Source of the DNA: SAR202 cluster bacterium
Lineage (GTDB): Bacteria; Chloroflexota; Dehalococcoidia; UBA3495
Reading direction: 5' to 3'
Length of the DNA: 6,545 nt
Assembly: GCA_009392075.1 (NCBI GenBank)
Contig: VFHG01000106.1
Span: 1-6,545, forward strand
Shown: in pieces, positions 1 through 5,767 of the stretch
Numbering within the stretch: position 1 is the stretch's first letter
How the letters are laid out: every line of letters starts with the position of its first letter
The notes under the pieces: generated by a model
Told to the model about the DNA's origin: nothing
Seen by the model: the letters and a program-made list of their open reading frames with translations, nothing else
Databases searched by the model: none
Made by a program: the position numbers and the translations under genes

Positions 1-924
1 GGGTCCAATGCCCGCCCAGGTCGCCGCCGTGGACGGCTTCCCCGCTCCAGACAGCAGGACCAAGCGCCAGAACCGGAACCCATCGGCTCCGAACTGGACG
101 AATCGTCAGTGGTCGAGGATACCGAGACTGATAGCGAACCCGTCCGTGAGATTGTCCCGGCGTTCACGACAAATGGACAGCAAGACCACGAAGATGAATC
201 CGAAGACGCTTCGGATTCGCCTGAAGGCGACTTCTACACTCCCAGTTCACCATTTGCCGACGACCAGGAATTGGCCCAGACATTGCAGGAAGCGATCGGC
301 AGCCTGGGCATGCCCACGGAACCGGACGATGGCCAGCAGGCCGACCGGGTTTCCGACTTGATATTCATGGCCAACACCCTGGAACATCAGGAAGGCATCA
401 GTCACGTAGCATTCAACTTCCTGGTCTCTGAGATCTGCGACGCCCTGAGCCAGGGAATCGAAGCGGGACACACCGATATCACCCAGCGGTGGGGTCAAGC
501 CAGTTCGCGGACCTACGTCAGCAAGATGCTGCGCAGCCTGAGCGACGGCGAATTCTTCTTGAAAGGCAACCACAGTTGGCGCGACGAGAATTCCGGCCAG
601 AACCGGCGGCGCCGCACCTTCAACTTGAACCACGACCATCCTCTGGTGCAACAAGCCCTGGCCGCCCGATCGGAAGACGCCGCTCCGCCAACCAGCGAAT
701 CCGATTCATCACCCCCTGTGCCCGAGGAACAACAGGAACCTCAGGAAAGCCAAGAAACCGGCGATTCTGTTGAGCAGGTTGTCGCGGCGGCCATCGCGGA
801 ACTACCCGGGGAGCCCGCCTACGAAGACGACGATGAAGACTACGAGTCCGGCAAGAACGCAGCCGAGGCCCGTGCCGAGACCGGGTTCATGTCCCGGCTC
901 TTCAATACCCGCCGCCGAAACTAA
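1..924 (+). CDS. Unrecognised protein with a probable winged-helix domain and acidic linkers (5' partial)
   Basis: I do not recognise this family. The frame is open from base 1 to the TAA at 922-924 (307 codons). The only in-frame start candidate near the left edge is a GTG at 109, which has no purine-rich ribosome site before it, so the true start is probably outside the window. Residues 1-20 of the fragment are Arg/Gly-rich, and about 21-110 are Asp/Glu/Pro/Ser-rich and look disordered. Residues about 113-223 are compact and well mixed. Within them a helix around 169-183 (SRTYVSKMLRSLSDG) followed by a basic, hairpin-like stretch (NRRRRTFNLN, about 201-210) resembles the recognition helix and wing of a winged helix-turn-helix. 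Residues 224-290 are again acidic, including EDDDEDYE, and the chain ends in a short basic tail (GFMSRLFNTRRRN). DNA or RNA binding is inferred from this shape only. An N-terminal domain that would name the protein may lie upstream. The gene converges on the minus-strand block and is followed by a terminator. Confidence 0.75.
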   Translation, partial: GSNARPGRRRGRLPRSRQQDQAPEPEPIGSELDESSVVEDTETDSEPVREIVPAFTTNGQQDHEDESEDASDSPEGDFYTPSSPFADDQELAQTLQEAIGSLGMPTEPDDGQQADRVSDLIFMANTLEHQEGISHVAFNFLVSEICDALSQGIEAGHTDITQRWGQASSRTYVSKMLRSLSDGEFFLKGNHSWRDENSGQNRRRRTFNLNHDHPLVQQALAARSEDAAPPTSESDSSPPVPEEQQEPQESQETGDSVEQVVAAAIAELPGEPAYEDDDEDYESGKNAAEARAETGFMSRLFNTRRRN

Positions 925-952
925 CGATACTCAGCAAATAACCCAGGCAACT

Positions 953-982
953 AAAAGCGCCCCGAATTATCGGGCGCTTTTT
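953..982 (+). terminator. Intrinsic terminator, probably bidirectional, between convergent genes
   Basis: A perfect 10-bp stem pairs AAAAGCGCCC (953-962) with GGGCGCTTTT (972-981). Two further pairs (G964-C971 and A965-T970) can form if C963 bulges out. A run of five T (978-982) follows, then CATTT. It lies 28 bases after the stop of the plus-strand gene. On the minus strand the A-run at 953-956 becomes TTTT, about 70 bases past the stop of the glycosidase gene, so the same hairpin could end the minus-strand transcript, with a shorter U-tract and therefore probably less efficiently. Confidence 0.85.
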
Positions 983-1011
983 CATTTCATGTCCGGCGAC
1001 ATCATCTCGTA

Positions 1012-1033
1012 GGCGCGGGATTCCAACCCGCCG
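1012..1033. repeat. GC-rich imperfect palindrome in the convergent gap
   Basis: GCGGG (1015-1019) pairs with CCCGC (1027-1031) around a 7-base loop. G1013 can extend the stem to C1032 if C1014 bulges. No T-run follows on either strand, so it is not a second classical terminator. It resembles the short GC-rich palindromes scattered between genes in many bacterial genomes, but only one copy occurs here, so calling it a dispersed repeat is a guess. Confidence 0.3.
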
Positions 1034-1051
1034 TCCCAACTCTAAACCAAC

Positions 1052-2284
1052 TCACATATCCAGAATCAACGTGGACCACCCAAAATCTCGGGCGCCCAAC
1101 CCCTCAGCCGTATGAGGGTGATAATACTCTCTGAAACCAGACTTCTCGATACATTCAAGGCTTTTTACCGCGATGACATCGGCCAGTTCCGAATAGCCGT
1201 GACCCCGCAGGGCGTGGGACAGGAACCAGTTGGTGTTGATCCAGGAGGGACCACGCCAGATGAACCCGCCGGGGTTTCCAGGCATGTATTTAGGGTCCGA
1301 TGCCGGAACGGAGGGTAGCGGGTACTCCGTCCAAAAATGTTCCGGCGAGCTCACCCAATCAACCACCAACCGCTCCACGATCGGTTTGGGGAGGTCATCC
1401 AATATCAGCGGCATCAATGAGCTGATCGTCACAACTTTTACCGGTTTTTCGGCCACGCCTGAGAGGTCGAAGAACGCCCCTGCCTCCTCGTCCCAGCACT
1501 TCTCTATCAGGGCGTCCCGGGTGCGGTCAGCCTCGCGGTTGAACTCCTCCGCCTCTGGAGAATCTCCCAGCAGGCGGGCCAGGGAGCGCATCCCCAGGGC
1601 GTAGATCGAGTTAACCAGCACGTCTTCAAAATGGAAAATGTCGGCCGCGAGTATTTTCCGGTCATCGCCCCGCAGCGGCTCGTAGGCTTGGTAGACCTTC
1701 CGCAAGGCGGCTATAAACCCTTGATTAGACAAATCGGTTAATCCCAGAGCTTCGTCGTATTTCGGCGAACAGTCCGTTCCTGCCTCTTCCGGTTGAATCA
1801 CCGCGATAAGACCGTCGTTATCGGGGTCCCTGACGTCCCGAAGCCAACGGTAGAAATTGACCAGCACTGGCAATGCAGCCTTCCTGAATTCCTCGTCGCC
1901 GGTGGTTCGGTAGACCCGCTCCACCGCGTAGGCGATGATGGGTGGTTGCATTGTTGAACTATAATGTGGGTCGCCGGCTTGGCCAACGATGTTCCGGCTT
2001 AAGAAGTCGGGCTGCTTCTCCATCTCCCAGAAAATGATATGGGGCATGAATCCGTTGGGCAGCGCTGCACTCATCAACGTGCGCAGTTCGGCCTTGGATT
2101 GTTCTTTGTCTAGGTGCAGTAAGGCGATGGCGTGAAAACAAGAGTCCCAGAACCACTGAAAGGGATAGCCCGTGAGAGACGGGCAAACAAAGCTGTATTC
2201 TTGGCCGTTCCAGTCGGCCACGCCCTGGCGCAGGTTGGTCAGTAGTATCTTGCGTGCGCCTTCTTCCAGCGCTGCCCTATCCAC
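1052..2284 (-). CDS. GH63/mannosylglycerate-hydrolase-like glycoside hydrolase, (alpha/alpha)6 barrel
   Basis: This 410-residue, probably cytoplasmic protein has no signal peptide or membrane segment. Its motif order is that of the MGH1-like/GH63 glycosidases: FQWFWDSCFHAIAL (42-55), EEAGTDCSPKYDE (166-178), WRGPSWINTNWFL (343-355) and FREYYHP (384-390) followed by GLGARDFGWSTLILD near the C-terminus. By analogy with GH63 enzymes, which use an Asp acid and a Glu base in an inverting mechanism, the candidates are Asp171 and Glu386. The length suits the compact bacterial enzymes that consist of the barrel alone and cleave mannosyl- or glucosylglycerate. Trehalase-like or oligosaccharide glucosidase activity is also possible, and the substrate cannot be read from the sequence. 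The start is GTG at 2284. An in-frame TAA two codons upstream excludes any longer form, and the ribosome site is weak (GTGGGTG). It starts 16 bases after the glycosyltransferase stop, so co-transcription is very likely. Confidence 0.85.
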   Translation of the reverse strand: MDRAALEEGARKILLTNLRQGVADWNGQEYSFVCPSLTGYPFQWFWDSCFHAIALLHLDKEQSKAELRTLMSAALPNGFMPHIIFWEMEKQPDFLSRNIVGQAGDPHYSSTMQPPIIAYAVERVYRTTGDEEFRKAALPVLVNFYRWLRDVRDPDNDGLIAVIQPEEAGTDCSPKYDEALGLTDLSNQGFIAALRKVYQAYEPLRGDDRKILAADIFHFEDVLVNSIYALGMRSLARLLGDSPEAEEFNREADRTRDALIEKCWDEEAGAFFDLSGVAEKPVKVVTISSLMPLILDDLPKPIVERLVVDWVSSPEHFWTEYPLPSVPASDPKYMPGNPGGFIWRGPSWINTNWFLSHALRGHGYSELADVIAVKSLECIEKSGFREYYHPHTAEGLGARDFGWSTLILDM

Positions 2285-2300
2285 TCGTTACACCCACAGG

Positions 2301-3485
2301 TCAGGCTGCAGTGCGGGTGTCTTGATAGATTTCCAGATACTTCTCGGCCACCACTGGCCAGGCGAACTCGGTGAGAGCGTACTCCTGGGCTTCGCGTCCC
2401 AATTCACGGCGGGCTTTGCGATCGTTCACCAGCCGGACGAGCTCGTGGGCCGCGGCTGCCTCGTTGTATCTGGGAACCAACACTGCTCCCCGTGATAGCA
2501 CCTCCCGGTTTGCTCCCACGTCGTGGGTCAGGACCGGAGTGCCATGGGCCATCGCCTCCAGGTACACCAGGCCGAACGCCTCGTAGCGGGAGAATAGCAC
2601 GAACAGGTCTGCCTCGGCGTACCACTCGGCCAGCTCGCTGTCCGAGACCTCACCGGTAACGATCACCTCTCCCTCAAGTTGGTTCTGGGTGATGAAATTC
2701 TCTATTCCGGCGGTGGAGCCTTCGTCCCGGCCCACTAACACGATCCGGACTGGCCGCTCGAATTGGGCGCGGGCCATCCGGTAGACATTGAGCAGCCAGC
2801 GTTGGCCTTTGTGGCTGCCCAGCCGACCGACGCAGAGTACGGTCACGGGGCCGGTGTCCACCTCGTCATCCGATTGGTCCGGCTTTTGCCCACATTTTTC
2901 GTCGATCGATGCGCCCCAGCCGATGACCCCCAGCTTGTTCTTAGACGTTAGATAGGCCCGGTGCACGCCCTCGGCCTCAAGCTCCGTTAGCGCCACCACC
3001 CGGTCAGATATCCGGCACAAGAAGGCGTTAATCGGCTTCAGCCACCACCTGCTGAAAGGCAGGGTGTGGTAGGACGGAGTGAATACGAATCTGGCCCGGC
3101 CCCGATACCAGAACCATGCCCAGAAGTGCCCCCAGAACCAGCCATCGCCCACGAAATGAATCACGTCTGGCTTGAACTCGTCCAGATATTTCTTCAATCG
3201 CCAGGGCGAGAACCAGACCAAGGGAACGGAATAAAAGGGAAGGGAACGGCGAGGGAATCCGGAGAGCCGATAGATGGAGATGCCCTCGGGAGTGGTCTCT
3301 TTGTCATCCCAAGTCGGTTGCGGCCGCCGCGGGAAGGAGTATTTGGTCGTGAGCACACCAACGGCATCGATGGAAGCCGACTGCTGCATCTGGAACGATA
3401 GTTGCTCTATCGCCCTTTCGATTCCCCCTAAATAGGGCCGAAAATAGGGGGTCAGAAATAGAACGCTCAGTGGTTTACTATCCAC
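2301..3485 (-). CDS. GT4 family glycosyltransferase (GT-B fold)
   Basis: This 394-residue protein transfers a sugar from an activated donor to an unidentified acceptor. The N-terminal Rossmann half opens with VLFLTPYFRPYLGGIERAIE (about 8-27), with the Gly-Gly-Ile-Glu loop typical of GT4. The C-terminal half has the donor-site motifs VLCVGRLGSHKG (216-227), IVLVGRDEGS (248-257), and the E-x7-E signature EAFGLVYLE (Glu302 and Glu310), followed by EAMAHGTPVL. The start chosen is GTG at 3485. It has a GGAGG six bases upstream, and the conserved fold begins only a few residues later. The same frame stays open upstream to 3551, but there it reads through purL coding sequence. The start lies 8 bases before the end of purL, which suggests translational coupling. 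Residues 115-129 are extraordinarily aromatic. Donor and acceptor are unknown; glycolipid, polysaccharide or small-glycoside synthesis are all possible. The glycosidase gene follows directly. Confidence 0.9.
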   Translation of the reverse strand: MDSKPLSVLFLTPYFRPYLGGIERAIEQLSFQMQQSASIDAVGVLTTKYSFPRRPQPTWDDKETTPEGISIYRLSGFPRRSLPFYSVPLVWFSPWRLKKYLDEFKPDVIHFVGDGWFWGHFWAWFWYRGRARFVFTPSYHTLPFSRWWLKPINAFLCRISDRVVALTELEAEGVHRAYLTSKNKLGVIGWGASIDEKCGQKPDQSDDEVDTGPVTVLCVGRLGSHKGQRWLLNVYRMARAQFERPVRIVLVGRDEGSTAGIENFITQNQLEGEVIVTGEVSDSELAEWYAEADLFVLFSRYEAFGLVYLEAMAHGTPVLTHDVGANREVLSRGAVLVPRYNEAAAAHELVRLVNDRKARRELGREAQEYALTEFAWPVVAEKYLEIYQDTRTAA

Positions 3486-5685
3486 TGGCTGCCTCCAGAC
3501 CGTTATTCCACACATCAGCGATCTGCGAGACCGGTAGGTCCATCTGATCATTCAGTTGGAACCGGTCCCCACCAGTATAGCCCAATCGGACGATTGGCAC
3601 CCCGGAACCTGATGCCAGACGAGACAAAGCGTCCCAGTGCTCTTTCGGCAGACTTACGATGATGCGCGACTGCTGTTCACCAAATAGAATCACATCCCAT
3701 CGATCGGCAATAGAAAAATCACCAACAAATCCCACATCGCCCTGGATAGAGCATTCGGCCAAGGCTACCGCCAGGCCGCCTTCCGAACAGTCGTGGGCCG
3801 ATGCGAGCAAGCCCTGTCCGATGGCGCTGCGGCAGACCTGGTGCACCCGCTTCTCCAGGTCTATGTCTATCCTTGGGCTGCCCTCAACACGGCCGTGGAC
3901 CCATTGCAGGTATTCGCTGCCGGCTAGACCATGAGACTCAACTTCGCTGGTGTCCGCGCCCAGTAGCCCTACCACCAACCCTTCTGCCGCAAACGCCGAC
4001 CTAGTTGCCTTGGAGGCATCTTCCAACAGCCCCAATCCGCCGACAACCGGCGTAGGGAAGATTGCCTGTCCCCGAGACTCGTTGTAGAGACTCACATTAC
4101 CGCTAACCACCGGCACTTCCAGAACCCGGCAGGCCTCAGCAATGCCCTGGATACATTGCTCCAACTGGTGGTAGACATCAGGGCGTTCGGGGCTGGCGAA
4201 GTTTAGGCAGTCGGTGACCGCCAAGGGCAAGGCCCCGGAACAACTTAGGTTCCGGCAGACCTCAGCGACGACGATCTGGCCACCTTGGTAGGGGTCCAAT
4301 TGGCAGAGACGTCCGTTGCCGTCGATGGTCACAGCGATGGCCTTGTTCGTACCCTTCACTCTCAAAACTGCGGCGTCGCTCCCCGGCCCCACCACCGTGT
4401 TGGTCTGTACTTGGTGGTCGTACTGCCGGTAGACGCCCTTTTTATTGGCGATGTTGGGAGCAGCTAACAGCCGCAGCAACGTCCCTTCCGGGCCGTCCTG
4501 GGGCAGAGAAACCGAGTCCAGATCCAATTTGCGTTGCTGGATGTCTGCGTCGGACGGCTTCCCCTCCAGCCGGTACTGAGGCGCCTCCGAGAGCGGTCCG
4601 ATGGGCAGGTCAACCACCAGTTCCGGGCCCACAAACACCTGGGCGGTCTGTTCAGCGATGATGTAGCCAATCTCCCGACAGGTGACATCCCACTTGTCCA
4701 TAACAGACTCGATAGCCGGCACATCCCCCGGCGCAACCACCAGCAACATCCGCTCCTGGGACTCGGAGAGCATCACCTCGTAGGCGCTCATGCCCTCTTC
4801 TCGCTGGTGCACCTCGGCGATATCAAGCCGGATGCCCCGGCCACCGCTGGCAGCAGACTCGATAGCCGCGCTAGTCAGCCCCGCCGCGCCCAAGTCTTGG
4901 ATGGCATTCACCAAGCCTGTGTCCAACGCCTCCAGACAAGCCTCGATGAGAACTTTTTCAAGGAAAGGATTGCCCACTTGAACAGTGGGCCGCAATTCCA
5001 CCTTTTTCTCAAAGGTGCGCGAAGCCAATCCTGACGCCCCGTGGATGCCGTCGCGGCCGGTGCCGGCGCCAACCAGGAGGATGACGTTCCCCACCTCGCT
5101 GGCCGCTGAAGTGGCTATCTTGTCGGTGTGCACCAAGCCCACGCACATGGCGTTGACCAATGGGTTCTGCGAATACGATTCGTCGAAGCAGATCTCTCCA
5201 GCCACGTCAGGCACGCCGATGCAGTTGCCGTACCAAGAGATGCCCTCAACCACGCCATGGAAAAGATGTCGGTTCTGGGGGTCATCTAGGGGGCCGAACC
5301 GAAGGGAATTCAGGAGGGCGATGGGGCGGGCGCCCATGGCCAGGATGTCCCGTACGATGCCGCCAACCCCGGTGGCCGCGCCCTGCAACGGTTCCACGGC
5401 GGAGGGATGGTTGTGCGACTCCACTTTGAAGACCACCGCCAGTCCGTCGCCGATATCCACCGCACCGGCATTCTCGGCACCGGTCTGGGATAACACGCGC
5501 GTCGACTTCTGGCTGAATAGGCGAAGCAATGGCCGGGAGTGCTTGTAACCGCAGTGTTCACTCCAAAGGGCGCCAAACATGCCCAACTCAACCGGGTTCG
5601 GTTCCCGGTCCAAACGCTCAATTATCAGGTCGTACTCGGCCTGGGAGAGCGCGATCTCATCCAGTAGTTCTTTGGTCACCGCCAT
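3478..5685 (-). CDS. purL: Phosphoribosylformylglycinamidine synthase subunit PurL (small type)
   Basis: PurL converts formylglycinamide ribonucleotide, ATP and glutamine-derived ammonia to formylglycinamidine ribonucleotide, the fourth step of de novo purine synthesis. At 735 residues it is the small form that needs separate PurS and PurQ partners; it has no glutaminase domain, and neither partner gene is in the window. Visible motifs are LWSEHCGYKHSRPLL (40-54, with His44, the expected catalytic histidine), VFKVESHNHPSAVEP (85-99) and GAATGVGGIVRDI (102-114). The second half of the internal repeat has YRQYDHQVQTNTVVGPGSDA (419-438), DPYQGG (464-469), VVSGNVSLYNE (526-536) and SAHDCSEGGLA (629-639). 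The ATG at 5685 is preceded by GGGGAG with 11 bases between. The gene is full length and intact. One departure is Leu100, where many homologues have an aromatic residue (VEPYQGAATG). It ends by overlapping the glycosyltransferase start. Confidence 0.97.
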   Translation of the reverse strand: MAVTKELLDEIALSQAEYDLIIERLDREPNPVELGMFGALWSEHCGYKHSRPLLRLFSQKSTRVLSQTGAENAGAVDIGDGLAVVFKVESHNHPSAVEPLQGAATGVGGIVRDILAMGARPIALLNSLRFGPLDDPQNRHLFHGVVEGISWYGNCIGVPDVAGEICFDESYSQNPLVNAMCVGLVHTDKIATSAASEVGNVILLVGAGTGRDGIHGASGLASRTFEKKVELRPTVQVGNPFLEKVLIEACLEALDTGLVNAIQDLGAAGLTSAAIESAASGGRGIRLDIAEVHQREEGMSAYEVMLSESQERMLLVVAPGDVPAIESVMDKWDVTCREIGYIIAEQTAQVFVGPELVVDLPIGPLSEAPQYRLEGKPSDADIQQRKLDLDSVSLPQDGPEGTLLRLLAAPNIANKKGVYRQYDHQVQTNTVVGPGSDAAVLRVKGTNKAIAVTIDGNGRLCQLDPYQGGQIVVAEVCRNLSCSGALPLAVTDCLNFASPERPDVYHQLEQCIQGIAEACRVLEVPVVSGNVSLYNESRGQAIFPTPVVGGLGLLEDASKATRSAFAAEGLVVGLLGADTSEVESHGLAGSEYLQWVHGRVEGSPRIDIDLEKRVHQVCRSAIGQGLLASAHDCSEGGLAVALAECSIQGDVGFVGDFSIADRWDVILFGEQQSRIIVSLPKEHWDALSRLASGSGVPIVRLGYTGGDRFQLNDQMDLPVSQIADVWNNGLEAASG
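3492..3496 (-). promoter_or_regulatory. Shine-Dalgarno site that decides the glycosyltransferase start
   Basis: On the minus strand GGAGG lies inside the last codons of purL, six bases before the GTG at 3485. This spacing is ideal, and the conserved GT4 fold begins right after that GTG. The site argues against the longer 416-residue reading from 3551, whose first 22 codons lie entirely inside purL. Confidence 0.75.
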
Positions 5686-5696
5686 CTATCGTGCAA

Positions 5697-5702
5697 CTCC
5701 CC
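5697..5702 (-). promoter_or_regulatory. Ribosome binding site of purL
   Basis: The minus strand reads GGGGAG, 11 bases before the ATG at 5685. The spacing is a little long but within the working range. It supports this ATG, which also gives the N-terminus expected for the family. Confidence 0.6.
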
Positions 5703-5738
5703 GCCCTGGTTCCCGAAATCTGTACCGTTTCTGCATGA

Positions 5739-5767
5739 TGTATACACCGGTCATGCCGTTTCGTCGA
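5739..5767 (-). promoter_or_regulatory. Weak candidate sigma70-type promoter for purL
   Basis: On the minus strand TCGACG (5767-5762, four of six matches to TTGACA) is followed after 17 bases by TATACA (5744-5739, four of six matches to TATAAT). It lies across the recF stop, with the purL ATG 53 bases past the -10 box. The -10 overlaps the 8-base palindrome TGTATACA (5739-5746), and this is flanked by GCATGA (5733-5738) and TCATGC (5751-5756). The match is modest and may be chance. If real, it would let purL and the two genes after it be transcribed without recF. Confidence 0.22.

Noticed and set aside
8..361. Plus-strand open frame of 117 codons starting at ATG 8
   Set aside because: It overlaps the frame-1 gene. 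The frame-1 reading gives a continuous acidic linker into an ordered domain, whereas this one gives Arg/Pro/Ser-rich composition typical of an out-of-frame shadow.
247..654. Minus-strand 135-codon frame inside the first gene
   Set aside because: It is antisense to the ordered domain of the plus-strand gene, shows no recognisable domain, and has no ribosome site that I can see.
109..924. GTG at 109 as the true start of the first gene
   Set aside because: There is no Shine-Dalgarno sequence before it, the frame stays open to base 1, and the residues upstream have linker-like composition continuous with what follows.
770..1012. Plus-strand 80-codon frame crossing the end of the first gene and the terminator
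   Set aside because: It would read through the terminator hairpin, and its Arg/Ser/Pro composition is that of a shifted frame.
925..1051. Small RNA or tRNA gene in the convergent gap
   Set aside because: Only the terminator hairpin and a weak palindrome are present. There is no cloverleaf and no promoter-like sequence.
3486..3551. Extended N-terminus of the glycosyltransferase from 3551
   Set aside because: The extra 22 residues are encoded wholly inside purL, are unlike GT4 N-termini, and are made unnecessary by the well-placed GGAGG before GTG 3485.
4534..5548. Long plus-strand frames (166 and 187 codons) opposite purL
   Set aside because: They are antisense to a fully conserved PurL, and their Arg/Pro/Ser-rich translations match no family I know. 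Long antisense frames are expected in GC-rich coding DNA.
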